Below the pieces are notes generated by a model. It had not been told where the DNA came from, searched no databases, and saw only the letters and a list, made by a program, of their open reading frames with translations. Below, piece by piece: positions 8,722-20,025 of a stretch of 64,000 nt of DNA. Every line of letters starts with the position of its first letter. The stretch's first letter is position 1. The position numbers and the translations under genes are program-made. The stretch is from Bacillus sp. AFS015802. GTDB lineage: Bacteria > Bacillota > Bacilli > Bacillales > Bacillaceae_B. Location of the stretch: NCBI RefSeq assembly GCF_002561455.1, contig NZ_NTUP01000018.1:1-64000 (forward strand), written 5' to 3'.

Positions 8722-9990
8722 ATGAAGAAGAAGAAATTTCTTGGTGTTGCGTTATCGGCAGCGCTGGCAATCAGTTCATTAGCGGCATGTTCCGGTGGGG
8801 ATTCTACTTCAGGTGATGAAGCGAATGGGGATTCAAAGAAAATAACGTTTTGGACTCCATTCTCAGGAGCGGACGGCCCGCGAATGAAGAATATCGTGAA
8901 GAACTATAATGAATCTCAAGATGAATACCAAGTAGATATGCAGATTGTGCCGCAGTCTGACTACTATAAAACGGTAGATGTATCCTTCTCAGGTCAAAAG
9001 AACGCTCCGGACTTAATGATTATGCATACAGACCAATTAACGAATTATGTAGATAAAAATCTTTTGAAAGATCTTGGTGATACCGTATCTGAAGCAGGCA
9101 TCAAGCCCGAGGAATACTCAGAGACGGCTTGGAAGGCGGGTTCCATTGATGGCAAGCAGTATTCCATTCCGTTGGATATCCATCCTCTGATCATGTATTA
9201 CAATAAAGACCTTTTCAAGGCAGCTGGGTTGGATCCAGAGAAAGCACCGAAGAACCGTGAAGAGTTCCTGGATTATACGAAGAAACTAACAGATGAATCC
9301 AAGGGTCACTACGGCTATGTGGTTCCGACTCTATGGCCGAACCAGTTCATCTTCCCGACGATCTTCTTCCAGAACGGTGGGGAATTGATCGCTGACGGCA
9401 AGCCGAACTATAACAGTCCTGCCGGTGTGGAAGCATTGCAATTCATGACGGACCTGATCCAGAAGTACAAGGTATCCCCTGCGAATGTCCAGCAGGACGG
9501 GGAAGTGACCCTTTTCCTTCAAGGGAAAAACGCTATTCAGTTCAATGGTCCCTGGATGATGGAACAGTGGGATAAAGCCGGCATCAACTACGGTGTAGCG
9601 GAAGTTCCGCAGCTTGGAACTGAACAACAGGCCGTTTATGCAAATGGACATAACTTTGTCATCCCGGCAACAGTTGACAATAAAGAAACGCTTGCAGGAA
9701 TCAACGATTTCTTAAAGTTCACAGCAGAAAATGCGATGGAGTGGGCGAAGTCAGGACAAGCTCCGGCATCTAAAGCAATCTATGAAGAAAATGAAGAGTT
9801 CAAGAGCATGGTACAGCAGCCGATCGTTGCGAAATCGTTCGAATATGCGAAGTTTGCACCCCGGGTGGCAAACTGGGGACAAGTGTCTGAGCCGCTTTGG
9901 GCTGAGGTCAACCTTGCCCTATTAGGTAAAAAAGATCCTAAGCAAGCATTGGATGATGCCACGAAAAAAGCCGCACAAATCATGAAATAA
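8722..9990 (+). CDS. Sugar ABC transporter substrate-binding lipoprotein
   Basis: 422 residues. Lipoprotein signal with lipobox LAAC (Cys22), a Ser/Gly/Asp linker, then a family 1 extracellular solute-binding fold (ITFWTPFSG, DLMIMHTDQL, IDGKQYSIPLDIHPLIMYYNKDLFK, NAIQFNGPWMMEQW). It captures the oligosaccharide for the two permeases directly downstream. Position, partners and the GanR-like regulator argue for galacto-oligosaccharides (GanS-like role), but substrate is not readable from sequence. The ATPase is missing from the operon. As in other CUT1 systems, a shared MsmX-type ATPase encoded elsewhere would be needed. Confidence 0.85.
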   Translation: MKKKKFLGVALSAALAISSLAACSGGDSTSGDEANGDSKKITFWTPFSGADGPRMKNIVKNYNESQDEYQVDMQIVPQSDYYKTVDVSFSGQKNAPDLMIMHTDQLTNYVDKNLLKDLGDTVSEAGIKPEEYSETAWKAGSIDGKQYSIPLDIHPLIMYYNKDLFKAAGLDPEKAPKNREEFLDYTKKLTDESKGHYGYVVPTLWPNQFIFPTIFFQNGGELIADGKPNYNSPAGVEALQFMTDLIQKYKVSPANVQQDGEVTLFLQGKNAIQFNGPWMMEQWDKAGINYGVAEVPQLGTEQQAVYANGHNFVIPATVDNKETLAGINDFLKFTAENAMEWAKSGQAPASKAIYEENEEFKSMVQQPIVAKSFEYAKFAPRVANWGQVSEPLWAEVNLALLGKKDPKQALDDATKKAAQIMK

Positions 9991-10089
9991 TCATTCGTTA
10001 AGGGGGGAGGCAGGTGAAGGGCACTTGCTTCCTCCCATTCCTATTTAACGATCACGGGTTCATAGATATCAATAAAAGGAGAGAATTTT

Positions 10090-10992
10090 ATGCAGAAAAA
10101 CTCGTGGAAATCAAAACTGACATCGAGTCTGTTTGTATTACCATATCTCATACTGTTTTCGGTCTTTCTCGTAGCGCCTATTCTTTATGGCGTATGGATA
10201 AGTCTACATAACTGGGACCTTCTGAACCCGGTGAAGGAATTTGTCGGGCTGAAGAATTATATGAATATCTTTGACTCGAAATCCTATCTGCACACCCTAT
10301 TCTTCGAAGGGTTAAAGAATACATTTATCTTCGTCATTTTCAGCTTGCCATTACTGGTCATCATTGGCCTTGCTCTGGCGTTGCTGCTTAACAGCCTGCC
10401 CCAAAAAATCAAAGGTCTGTTCAGGACCATGTATTTCATCCCCTATTCTGTTTCCGTATCCATCGTGGCCATCATCTGGCTGTGGATCTTCGACACAAAT
10501 AGCGGTCTCATCAACCAGTATCTTCAAAAGATTGGTGTAAACGCCATTCCCTGGTTGACGGATATGCCTTGGGCCTGGGTGTCGATCATTATTGCCACTT
10601 TGTGGTGGACGATCGGATTCAACATGGTGATCTTCACCAACGCACTCAATGATGTACCTGAAGAGCTATATGAGGCGGGTTCTTTGGACGGGACAAACAG
10701 CTGGCAGCGTCTGATTCATATCACGCTCCCGACCATTAAGCCGACGATGATCTTTGTTATTCTGACGTCGACCATTGCGTCATTTAATGTGTATGGCCAG
10801 CCTTATCTGATGACTAGAGGAGGCCCGGGGACGTCCACTCAAGTATTGTTGATGAATATCGTGGAGGAAGGATTCAACCAGAGACAGCTCGGGAACGCAG
10901 CGGCTATGTCCATCATGATGGCATTGATCATGATCGTCATCTCCATCATCCAGTTCCGGATCACAAGAGAGAAGAAAGCAGGTGCCAGATAA
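10090..10992 (+). CDS. Sugar ABC transporter permease (MalF/GanP type)
   Basis: 300 residues with six membrane segments. The binding-protein-dependent permease EAA loop reads EELYEAGSLDGTNSWQRLIHITLP, the site that contacts the ATPase. ATG with AAAGGAGAG upstream. It stands 99 bp after the binding protein and is immediately followed by the second permease. It forms the heterodimeric membrane channel of the importer. Confidence 0.88.
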   Translation: MQKNSWKSKLTSSLFVLPYLILFSVFLVAPILYGVWISLHNWDLLNPVKEFVGLKNYMNIFDSKSYLHTLFFEGLKNTFIFVIFSLPLLVIIGLALALLLNSLPQKIKGLFRTMYFIPYSVSVSIVAIIWLWIFDTNSGLINQYLQKIGVNAIPWLTDMPWAWVSIIIATLWWTIGFNMVIFTNALNDVPEELYEAGSLDGTNSWQRLIHITLPTIKPTMIFVILTSTIASFNVYGQPYLMTRGGPGTSTQVLLMNIVEEGFNQRQLGNAAAMSIMMALIMIVISIIQFRITREKKAGAR

Positions 10993-11823
10993 ATGAAGAA
11001 CAAAGGGTTGAATGCTCTTTTAATTGTTGTCGCAGTAATCATCGCCATATTCTTTATCGCCCCTTTATTCTGGATGCTCGCCACATCATTTAAGACGGAT
11101 CAGGAAGCCTTTACGGCTGGAATCAAGTGGCTCCCTGAAGTATTTACCCTGGACAATTATACGTATAGCTTAAGCGGTGGATCTGATACACCGGTATTTG
11201 CCTGGATGACCAATTCCCTTATCGTAGGGATCATCGGGACACTGATTGTCTTATTTGTCGATACCCTTGCTGCCTATGGATTGGCAAGATTGGATATCCC
11301 GTTCAAGAAATGGTTATTCGGTCTTTTTATCGGTTCCTTGACGATCCCATGGGTCATCACGTTCCTTCCACTGTATATGGGATTCAATAAGGCTGGGCTC
11401 CTGGATACATATGCCGTGTTGATTCTTCCGTATTCGTCGAACGCATTTGGCGTTTTCTTATTGTATCAATTTTTTAAGACGTTTCCGAAAGAACTGGAGG
11501 AAGCCGCATACCTGGACGGGGCGAATAAGTGGCAGGTGTTTACCAAAGTGGCACTTCCTTCAGCGCGTCCGGTCATCTGGACACTGGCGATTTTCACCTT
11601 CATGATGATCTATAATGACTTCCTCTGGCCGTTACTGACGACCAGCTCGCCTGAAATGCGGACGATTACGACGGGTATTGCCATCATGCAGCAGGGAAGC
11701 TTCGTCTCTTCTCCGGGAAGATTGATGGCATTGACGGCGATTGCCACCATCCCGGTTGTGATCATCTTTATCATCGGACAGCGCTCGTTTATCAAAGGTG
11801 TCACACAGACAGGGATTAAGTGA
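10993..11823 (+). CDS. Sugar ABC transporter permease (MalG/GanQ type)
   Basis: 276 residues, six membrane helices, with the EAA loop ELEEAAYLDGANKWQVFTKVALP. The start codon directly abuts the stop of the preceding permease, indicating translational coupling. It is the second half of the importer channel. Confidence 0.88.
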   Translation: MKNKGLNALLIVVAVIIAIFFIAPLFWMLATSFKTDQEAFTAGIKWLPEVFTLDNYTYSLSGGSDTPVFAWMTNSLIVGIIGTLIVLFVDTLAAYGLARLDIPFKKWLFGLFIGSLTIPWVITFLPLYMGFNKAGLLDTYAVLILPYSSNAFGVFLLYQFFKTFPKELEEAAYLDGANKWQVFTKVALPSARPVIWTLAIFTFMMIYNDFLWPLLTTSSPEMRTITTGIAIMQQGSFVSSPGRLMALTAIATIPVVIIFIIGQRSFIKGVTQTGIK

Positions 11824-11910
11824 TAGTGGACAAAAGATATCCTTCCTTTTTACAGGAGGATGTGAAAAAATCATTATAAGCAGAAATAAAGGAAGAATGG
11901 ATTGGTATAA

Positions 11911-12900
<990 letters not shown>

Positions 12901-12908
12901 TAAACAAA

Positions 12909-12939
12909 AACCATAGACTTTGGGTCTGTGGTTTTTTTA
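12909..12939 (+). terminator. Intrinsic terminator of the importer/regulator operon
   Basis: Stem AACCATAGAC / GTCTGTGGTT (one G-T pair), 5-nt loop, then seven T, 8 bp after the regulator stop codon. It separates the import operon from the GH2-gal operon. Confidence 0.85.
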
Positions 12940-13023
12940 TTAGTAAAAATAGGCGGTTTAATTTTACTAAAATGATTGACTGTATTTTACTAATTCTATA
13001 AAATGTACTTGTACACGCTTTCA
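12940..13023 (+). promoter_or_regulatory. Promoter of the GH2-galKETM operon with three TTTTACTAA half-sites and a cre site
   Basis: A perfect 9-bp inverted repeat TTAGTAAAA (12940-12948) / TTTTACTAA (12962-12970) lies just upstream of TTGACT (12976-12981), a 17-bp spacer and TAAAAT (12999-13004). A third TTTTACTAA (12985-12993) sits between the -35 and -10 boxes. A cre-like site TGTACACGCTTTCA (13010-13023, one mismatch) overlaps the start region. Repression by the GanR-like protein and by CcpA is inferred. Confidence 0.65.
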
Positions 13024-13070
13024 TAAACAAATGAATGAACATCCTATAGATAAAAAAAGGAGAGAACGAG

Positions 13071-14867
13071 ATGACGACGTATCGCCAAGAATACCCAAGG
13101 CCGCAGTTCGTAAGGGAGAACTGGCTTAATCTAAACGGGATCTGGTCATTTGCTTTCGATGACGATGGGGTCGGCTTGCAGGAAAAGTGGTATGAACAAG
13201 CTGATTCATTCGATAAAGAAATCCAGGTGCCATTTGCATACCAGACAAAGCTCAGCGGAATAGATGACCCTTCCTTCCATGACACGGTTTGGTATCGGAG
13301 AGAATTCGAAGTTCCCCGAGAGTGGAAAGGGCAACGAATACGGTTGCACTTCGGGGCGGTGGACTACCGGTCATGGGTATATGTGAACGGACAACTCGTT
13401 GGTTTCCATGAAGGGGGACATATCAACTTTTCATTTGATATCACCCACGCTCTCAATGGGGGGACCGAAACGATCGCTGTAAGGGTGGAAGATCCTTCAG
13501 AAGACGAAACCATTCCCCGGGGTAAGCAGTTCTGGTTGGAAGAGTCGGCCTCCATCTGGTATACGAGGACGACCGGAATCTGGCAGACTGTCTGGATTGA
13601 ACCAGTCTCCCATACAAGTATCGAAAGACTGAAGTGGACCCCTGAAGTGGATAACGGTTGTGTGAAGTTAGACGCTGAGCTTTCAGGGAATTATGAGGGC
13701 AAGAAACTGGACGTAGAGATCAGCTATAAAGGTCAACGGATTGTCGAAGACTCCATTCTTATACACGAGTCATTGACCAGCAGGGTATTCGATTTATACA
13801 ATCTAAAGATTTTCCGTACTGGATTTCATCACGACGGGTGGAACTGGACCCCTGAGAATCCCAACTTATTTGATGTTCTGATCACGGTTAAGGAAGACGG
13901 TGAGATCCTTGATCAAGTCAGTTCCTATTTCGGGATGAGGAAGGTTCATACTGAAAATGGGATGGTTTACTTAAACAATAAGCCGTATTACCAGAAGCTG
14001 GTGCTCGATCAAGGGTATTGGGCAGACGGATTGCTTACGGCACCGTCAGATGAAGATTTAAAGAAAGACATCGAGCTTGCGAAGGAAATGGGTTTTAACG
14101 GATGCAGGAAACATCAAAAAACCGAAGACCCCCGTTTTCTTTACTGGGCTGATAAGCTTGGATATCTGGTGTGGGGCGAGTGTGCTGCTTCAGCATCGTT
14201 CAACGATCAGGCCGTTTCCCGGTTAACGAAAGAATGGATGGAAATCATCGAACGTGATTATAACCATCCTTCCATCATTGCCTGGGTTCCATTGAATGAA
14301 AGCTGGGGGATTCCCGGTGTCAGGGCCGATCACAATCAACAGCATCATTCTCAGGCGATGTATCATCTCCTCCACTCCCTTGACGGAACAAGGCTGGTCA
14401 TTTCAAATGACGGCTGGGAATTAACCACGACGGATATCTGTGCCGTCCATAATTACAATCACGGGTCTGAACAAGAGAAGGAAAAGTACGAAAACTATAA
14501 AGAAGAGTTACGGACGAAAGAGTCGATCCTTGCATCGATGCCGGCAAAACGTGGAATTTATGCAAATGGGTTCTCCCACCAGGGTGAGCCGATCCTCTTG
14601 ACCGAATACGGCGGAATCGGCTTCAAGTTAGGGGAGAATGATGGCTGGGGATACACCTCTGTCAGGAATGAAGAAGAATTTCTGAAGGATTATCAGCGGA
14701 TCATGGAAGCTGTCTACGCATCGAAGATCCTTCATGGCTATTGTTATACTCAGCTGACCGACGTTGAACAGGAAATCAACGGGATCCTCACTTATGACAG
14801 AAAGCCTAAATGTGATCTCAAGAGGATTAAGGAAATAAACGATATGTGGCATTCAGAAACGATTTAA
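13071..14867 (+). CDS. Glycoside hydrolase family 2 enzyme, probable beta-galactosidase
   Basis: 598 residues, no signal peptide, so cytoplasmic. N-terminal jelly-roll sugar-binding domain (residues about 15-180; VWYRREFEVP, SWVYVNGQLVGFHEGG), an immunoglobulin-like domain, then the TIM barrel. The acid/base is Glu410 in PLNESWG and the nucleophile is Glu512 in LLTEYGG. At about 600 residues it is much shorter than LacZ (about 1020) and resembles short GH2 enzymes, which include beta-galactosidases and beta-glucuronidases. Being followed by the complete Leloir pathway favours release of galactose from imported galactosides. First gene of the operon, with AAGGAGAG before ATG. Confidence 0.8.
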   Translation: MTTYRQEYPRPQFVRENWLNLNGIWSFAFDDDGVGLQEKWYEQADSFDKEIQVPFAYQTKLSGIDDPSFHDTVWYRREFEVPREWKGQRIRLHFGAVDYRSWVYVNGQLVGFHEGGHINFSFDITHALNGGTETIAVRVEDPSEDETIPRGKQFWLEESASIWYTRTTGIWQTVWIEPVSHTSIERLKWTPEVDNGCVKLDAELSGNYEGKKLDVEISYKGQRIVEDSILIHESLTSRVFDLYNLKIFRTGFHHDGWNWTPENPNLFDVLITVKEDGEILDQVSSYFGMRKVHTENGMVYLNNKPYYQKLVLDQGYWADGLLTAPSDEDLKKDIELAKEMGFNGCRKHQKTEDPRFLYWADKLGYLVWGECAASASFNDQAVSRLTKEWMEIIERDYNHPSIIAWVPLNESWGIPGVRADHNQQHHSQAMYHLLHSLDGTRLVISNDGWELTTTDICAVHNYNHGSEQEKEKYENYKEELRTKESILASMPAKRGIYANGFSHQGEPILLTEYGGIGFKLGENDGWGYTSVRNEEEFLKDYQRIMEAVYASKILHGYCYTQLTDVEQEINGILTYDRKPKCDLKRIKEINDMWHSETI

Positions 14868-14942
14868 GAAGAGGGGGCCAGGGCAAAGTTGAAACCGATC
14901 GCTTTGAGAGGCACCTTTTCTTAACAGCCAGAGAGGAAGTAT

Positions 14943-16112
14943 ATGATGGAAAAACAGGCTTTACTAGATGCATTTTTTCATATTTTTCATAAGAAGGATC
15001 ACTTGAGGGTGTTTTTTTCACCTGGACGGATCAACTTGATTGGTGAGCATACCGATTACAACGGTGGGTATGTATTCCCAGGTGCGATTACGTATGGAAC
15101 CTATGGTGTGGTCCGCCAACGGACAGACAGGAACGTACGCCTTCATTCCTCCAACTTTCCTGAGGACGGGATCATTGAGTTTACGTTAGACACATTGGAG
15201 TACGAAGATGAGCATGGATGGGGGAATTATCCAAAGGGGATGATCAAATTCATCCAGGAGACATACGGAACCATCCCGAACGGCTTTGATTTGTTTGTGT
15301 CAGGTAATATACCGAATGGAGCGGGCCTCTCATCTTCGGCGTCCTTGGAACTGCTTATGGGAGTCGTACTGGATGAACTATTTGAATTGAATATCGAACG
15401 GATTGACATGGTAAAGATCGGTCAAAAAACGGAAAATCAATTCATTGGAGTGAATAGTGGGATCATGGATCAGTTTGCTGTGGGGATGGGCAAGAAGGAC
15501 TGTGGAATCCTGCTGGACTGCGATACGCTTCAATACGAATATGCCCCTTTGCATCTGACTGATCACAAGATCTTGATCATGAACACCAATAAGCGACGTG
15601 AATTGGCTGAGTCCAACTATAATATCCGCAGGGCTGAGTGTGAGGAAGCACTTCACCGCCTGAAAAGCAAACTGGATATACGGGCGTTGGGGGATTTAAC
15701 GGAAGCTCAATTTGATGACCATAAGGAATTGATTGCCGATCCCATCCTGGAAAAGAGGGCTAAGCATGCAGTCTATGAAAATGCAAGGACCGTCAAAGCC
15801 CTTCATGCATTGAAAAAAGGTGAGCTGGGCGAGTTTGGCAGATTGATGGATGAATCGCATCAATCGCTCCGGGATGACTATGAAGTAACGGGAATCGAGT
15901 TGGATACATTGGTCGAAGCCGCCTGGAACCATTCGGGTACCCTCGGGGCAAGGATGACAGGGGCCGGTTTCGGCGGCTGTGCGATTGCCCTGGTTGGAAA
16001 TGACTATGTGGAATCCTTTAAAAAGAATGTCGGGGACCAATATAAACAGAAAATCGGATATGAAGCGACGTTCTATACAGCGAGCATCGGGGATGGAACG
16101 AAAGAATTGTAG
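14943..16112 (+). CDS. galK: Galactokinase
   Basis: 389 residues. Phosphorylates alpha-galactose at C1 with ATP. All GHMP-kinase signatures are present: the galactokinase stamp GRINLIGEHTDYNGGYV (residues about 28-45), the phosphate-binding loop PNGAGLSSSASLE and the C-terminal GARMTGAGFGGCAIAL. Tandem ATGs at 14943 and 14946 follow GAGAGGAAG. Second gene of the operon. Its product is passed to GalT. Galactose mutarotation by GalM supplies the alpha anomer. Confidence 0.95.
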   Translation: MMEKQALLDAFFHIFHKKDHLRVFFSPGRINLIGEHTDYNGGYVFPGAITYGTYGVVRQRTDRNVRLHSSNFPEDGIIEFTLDTLEYEDEHGWGNYPKGMIKFIQETYGTIPNGFDLFVSGNIPNGAGLSSSASLELLMGVVLDELFELNIERIDMVKIGQKTENQFIGVNSGIMDQFAVGMGKKDCGILLDCDTLQYEYAPLHLTDHKILIMNTNKRRELAESNYNIRRAECEEALHRLKSKLDIRALGDLTEAQFDDHKELIADPILEKRAKHAVYENARTVKALHALKKGELGEFGRLMDESHQSLRDDYEVTGIELDTLVEAAWNHSGTLGARMTGAGFGGCAIALVGNDYVESFKKNVGDQYKQKIGYEATFYTASIGDGTKEL

Positions 16113-16127
16113 AGGGAGATGTGGCGG

Positions 16128-17117
16128 ATGAGCATTTTAGTATTAGGCGGTGCCGGTTATATCGGTTCTCACGCAGTCTATCAACTGATTGATGAAGGGC
16201 AGGATGTGGTTGTCATAGATAATCTGCAAACAGGACATGAAGATGCCGTTCACCCTCAGGCAAGATTCCATCAAGGTGATATAAAAGATAAAGAGTTTCT
16301 TAGAACTGTTTTTGAAAAAGAAGAAATAGAAGGCGTGCTCCACTTTGCAGCCAACTCCCTTGTGGGGGAATCCATGGAGAAACCCCTTGAATACTTCGAT
16401 AACAATGTGTACGGAACGCAAGTATTGCTTGAGGTCATGAACGATTTTGGAGTCAAGCATATCGTGTTTTCATCTACTGCCGCTACCTATGGAAACCAGG
16501 ATATTGTTCCGATTACGGAAGAACTGCCGACGAACCCTACCAATGCGTACGGGGAAACAAAATTGACCATGGAGAAAATGATGAAGTGGTGCGATCAAGC
16601 CTACGGGATGAAGTATGTGGCCCTCCGCTATTTCAACGTGGCGGGTGCCAGGAAGTCAGGTGAAATCGGAGAGGATCATAAGCCGGAAACCCATTTGATC
16701 CCTGTCATCCTTCAAGTGGCACTGGGCCAGAGGGAACATATTTCTGTGTTCGGAGACGATTATCCTACCGCGGATGGAACATGTATCAGGGATTATATTC
16801 ATGTGGAAGATCTGATTGAAGCGCATATCCTCGCATTGAAGTATTTGCAGAATGGCGGGGACAGCGATGTGTTTAACCTCGGCAGCAGCCAGGGGTTTTC
16901 GGTTCTTGACATCATCAACACTGTACGGGAAGTAACAGGTCACAAGGTGCCCGAGGTCATTGCTGGAAGACGGCCGGGGGACCCGGCAACTCTCATTGCT
17001 TCCTCAGATAAAGCCATGAAGATCCTTGGGTGGAACCCGTCCAGAACCCAGATTCAACGGATCATAGAAGATGCCTGGAACTGGCATCAGGCTCATCCGC
17101 ATGGCTACAAAAGATAA
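16128..17117 (+). CDS. galE: UDP-glucose 4-epimerase
   Basis: 329 residues. Extended SDR enzyme that interconverts UDP-galactose and UDP-glucose with bound NAD. Visible are the Rossmann motif [17 protein letters not shown], the catalytic YGETK (Tyr and Lys) and [11 protein letters not shown] at 16128 is chosen because GAGGGAG ends 9 nt before it. The in-frame ATG at 16119 directly touches that site and leaves no spacing. Confidence 0.95.
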   Translation: MSILVLGGAGYIGSHAVYQLIDEGQDVVVIDNLQTGHEDAVHPQARFHQGDIKDKEFLRTVFEKEEIEGVLHFAANSLVGESMEKPLEYFDNNVYGTQVLLEVMNDFGVKHIVFSSTAATYGNQDIVPITEELPTNPTNAYGETKLTMEKMMKWCDQAYGMKYVALRYFNVAGARKSGEIGEDHKPETHLIPVILQVALGQREHISVFGDDYPTADGTCIRDYIHVEDLIEAHILALKYLQNGGDSDVFNLGSSQGFSVLDIINTVREVTGHKVPEVIAGRRPGDPATLIASSDKAMKILGWNPSRTQIQRIIEDAWNWHQAHPHGYKR

Positions 17118-17140
17118 GGTAAAGGAAGGGTGGATATGAA

Positions 17141-18631
17141 ATGAAGATTTACTCCATGATTCAAACGCTCTTGAATCGGGCGATAGAGCATGAATTGATA
17201 GAAGAGTGCGACGAACTATATGCCCGAAATCAGCTGCTTTCCTTGTTGAACCTTCCGGATTTTCCCGAAGACGTGGAGGAGCTTGGGGATGTTCCTATTC
17301 CGGACGTGCTTGAGTTGATTCTGCAGTATGCCGTTCATCACCATATCATCGGCGAACTGGATGCCGAGAAAGACATACTCTCGAGTAAATTGATGAATGT
17401 CCTTGTCCAAAGACCTTCGGATGTCAACCGGCGCTTTCAGGAGAAGTATGAACAAGCACCGGAAGCGGCAACGGATTACTTTTACCAGTTGAGCCAAAAC
17501 AGCAACTATATCCAAACCAAGAATATCGCTAAAAATATCAACTATAAGACGGAGACGATATATGGTGACCTTGATATTACCATCAATCTCTCCAAGCCGG
17601 AGAAAGATCCCCGTCAAATTGCCCTGGAAAGAGAGCAGAAACAGGATATCACCTATCCGAAATGCCTGCTTTGTCCAGAGAACGAAGGGTACGAAGGGAG
17701 GATCGGACATCCGGCCCGTTCCAACCACCGGGTGATAGGTCTTACCCTTGGTGATGAACCATGGTATCTTCAATACTCGCCGTATGTGTACTACAACGAG
17801 CATTGTATCGTGTTTTCAAAGGAACACCGGGACATGAAGGTCACTCCTGATGCATTCCGGCGTTTGCTTGACTTTGTAGATCGATTTCCACAATACTTCC
17901 TCGGTTCCAATGCGGATCTTCCCATTGTAGGTGGATCTATCTTATCCCATGACCATTATCAAGGGGGGAATTATTCCTTCGCCATGGAACGGGCATCGGA
18001 AGAGTTCGCTTTCGACTTGGGTGACCATCCGGACGTTTCTGCCGCCACTGTCAAATGGCCGATGTCTGTGATCCGGCTGCGCTCCAGTGATCCTGATTCC
18101 TTAATCGAGGCCGCAAGCCTGATTTTGAATACGTGGAAGAGCTATTCGGATGAAGAAGCAGACATTCTGGCGTTCACTGATGGAACACCACATAATACCA
18201 TCACCCCGATTGCGAGGCGCAAAGGCAGCGATTTCGAACTGGATTTAGTGCTGCGGAATAACCGGACAAGCGAAGAGCATCCAATGGGGATCTTCCATCC
18301 ACACAGCGATGTCCATCATCTCAAGAAAGAAAACATTGGATTGATTGAAGTGATGGGACTCGCTGTTCTGCCTGCAAGATTAAAGCCTGAGCTTGAAGAG
18401 ATTGAAAAGTTCTTACTGGGTGAAGAAAACGAAATGAACGAATATCACCAAGCGTGGGCAACTGATATTCAATCACGTCAAGCCGGACTTCATCGGGAGA
18501 ATGTCCGTTCCATTCTTCAATGGGAGCTCGGCCGGAAGTTCCAACGGATTCTCGAAGATGCAGGCGTCTTCAAGAGAGATCAAAAGGGACAGGAAGCCTT
18601 TCAAACATTCTGTACACTATTTTCATCATAG
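17141..18631 (+). CDS. galT: UDP-glucose--hexose-1-phosphate uridylyltransferase, class II
   Basis: 496 residues. Exchanges UMP between UDP-glucose and galactose-1-phosphate. The length and sequence (CLLCPENEGYEGRIGHPARSNHR, SILSHDHYQGG, DGTPHNTITPIARR, HPMGIFHPHSDVHHLKKENIGLIEVMGLAVLPARL) are those of the Firmicute class II enzyme, not the E. coli-type HPHxQ class. Start ATG at 17141; an ATG six bases earlier stops after two codons. Confidence 0.95.
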   Translation: MKIYSMIQTLLNRAIEHELIEECDELYARNQLLSLLNLPDFPEDVEELGDVPIPDVLELILQYAVHHHIIGELDAEKDILSSKLMNVLVQRPSDVNRRFQEKYEQAPEAATDYFYQLSQNSNYIQTKNIAKNINYKTETIYGDLDITINLSKPEKDPRQIALEREQKQDITYPKCLLCPENEGYEGRIGHPARSNHRVIGLTLGDEPWYLQYSPYVYYNEHCIVFSKEHRDMKVTPDAFRRLLDFVDRFPQYFLGSNADLPIVGGSILSHDHYQGGNYSFAMERASEEFAFDLGDHPDVSAATVKWPMSVIRLRSSDPDSLIEAASLILNTWKSYSDEEADILAFTDGTPHNTITPIARRKGSDFELDLVLRNNRTSEEHPMGIFHPHSDVHHLKKENIGLIEVMGLAVLPARLKPELEEIEKFLLGEENEMNEYHQAWATDIQSRQAGLHRENVRSILQWELGRKFQRILEDAGVFKRDQKGQEAFQTFCTLFSS

Positions 18632-18663
18632 AGTAAAAGTATTGGACCAAAGGAGACATCACA

Positions 18664-19707
18664 ATGAATCTAACCATCTCGGAATTCGGAGAGCGGGAAG
18701 GAAAGAAGATCCTTGCCCACACCATTGAAAATTCTTCCGGATTGAAAGTAACAAGCATCAATTATGGATGCATCATTACAAAGCTCATTGCTCCAGATCG
18801 CGATGGGAAACGGGAAAATATCGTGCTGGGCTTTGATACGTTGAAAGAGTATGACCTGCACTCCCCCTATTTCGGAGCCGTCATTGGACGGCATGCCGGA
18901 CGGATTGCAGGTGGACGCTTTACGTTGGGTGACAATGACTATGAATTGGCAAAGAATGACGGTGAAAACCATCTGCATGGAGGACAAAAAGGGTTTGATA
19001 GGGCAGTATGGGATGTAGCAGTAATGGAAGAGATGGATTCCATCAGTCTGATTTACAGCCGGTTCAGCAAGGATGGGGAGGAAGGATATCCCGGCAACGT
19101 TGAGGTCAAGGTCATTTACACGCTGACAGAACAAAACGAATTCCTTCTGACCTATGAAGGGGTTTCAGACGCGGATACGATTCTGAACCTGACCAATCAC
19201 ACCTACTTCAATTTAAGTGGTGATTTGAAAACGACGATCGAGGAGCATGAACTGACACTGAAAAGCAACCGATTCGTTGCTTTAAATGAATCCTTGATTC
19301 CTAATGGAGAAGCGATTGATGTGGAAGGGACCGTCTTCGACTTTCGCTCTGGACGTCAGATTCAGGATGGCATTGAATCCGCTCATCCTCAAAACAGGCT
19401 GGCAGGCCGAGGCTATGATCACCCCTTCTTATTAGAAGAAGGGGCTGGGCAAATCCTGTTGACTGAACAAGGAAGCGGCAGGACCCTCCGCATCGAAACC
19501 AATCAGCCTTCTGTTGTTCTCTACACAGGAAATCAACTGGAGGAAGACTTTGAAATCAGGGGGAAAACGTCACAACCTTATCTCGGTATGTGCCTCGAAA
19601 CACAAGGGGTGCCCGATGCCATTCATCATCCGCAATTTCAAACCACGGTGATAGAAAAGGGGAAACCTTATAAAGCAGTGACGAAATGGAGTTTTGGAGC
19701 GGTTTAA
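18664..19707 (+). CDS. galM: Aldose 1-epimerase (mutarotase)
   Basis: 347 residues. Interconverts beta- and alpha-galactose so that GalK can act on the product of the GH2 enzyme. Signatures include GRHAGRIAGGRFTL, the catalytic His region NLTNHTYFNLSG, and the C-terminal TNQPSVVLYTGNQL. AAAGGAGA precedes ATG. Last gene of the gal operon. Confidence 0.93.
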   Translation: MNLTISEFGEREGKKILAHTIENSSGLKVTSINYGCIITKLIAPDRDGKRENIVLGFDTLKEYDLHSPYFGAVIGRHAGRIAGGRFTLGDNDYELAKNDGENHLHGGQKGFDRAVWDVAVMEEMDSISLIYSRFSKDGEEGYPGNVEVKVIYTLTEQNEFLLTYEGVSDADTILNLTNHTYFNLSGDLKTTIEEHELTLKSNRFVALNESLIPNGEAIDVEGTVFDFRSGRQIQDGIESAHPQNRLAGRGYDHPFLLEEGAGQILLTEQGSGRTLRIETNQPSVVLYTGNQLEEDFEIRGKTSQPYLGMCLETQGVPDAIHHPQFQTTVIEKGKPYKAVTKWSFGAV

Positions 19708-19798
19708 TAAGGATTATGAATATGATAAAGATCAGAATTTTGACACGTGGCCAAAGGTATTAAAATGTCTAAATAATAGCCTCATTAAGGCTTATCAG

Positions 19799-19830
19799 GG
19801 AAGCAAGAGAGCATTCTTTTGCTTCCTTAT
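19799..19830 (+). terminator. Hairpin after galM, probable terminator
   Basis: Arms GGAAGCAA (19799-19806) / TTGCTTCC (19819-19826) followed by TTATT. A weaker stem AGCCT/AGGCT lies just before (about 19778-19791). The T-run is modest. Nothing coding is seen in 19708-20025 apart from this and the repeat at 19871. Confidence 0.6.
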
Positions 19831-19870
19831 TGGCGTTCTCTTGGAAGCGGAAGTACCATCCCCTGCTTCC

Positions 19871-19907
19871 TGGGACAAGGGACCTGTCCCCCTGTCCCTC
19901 TGTCCCA
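19871..19907 (+). repeat. REP-like palindrome copy 1 (longest form)
   Basis: Outer arms TGGGAC/GTCCCA enclose an inner hairpin GGGAC-CT-GTCCC. This copy has an extra CTGTCCCT unit on its 3' side. It lies between galM and manA and is the only copy left of 36 kb. Confidence 0.75.
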
Positions 19908-20025
19908 AAAAATAAAAATAATTAAAGGGTTTTCATTCATATTTATGGAACATGAATCATAGTAACCAAGTGTCTCTTCTTTCTGTGTGGAGGGGAGGGG
20001 CGAATTCATTTATGAGGAGGCTGCT

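Noticed and set aside
17216..17803. 195-codon antisense frame within galT
   Set aside because: A shadow of the galT reading frame; no ribosome binding site or recognisable protein. Similar long antisense frames at 20251-20901 and 34922-35581 were dropped for the same reason.
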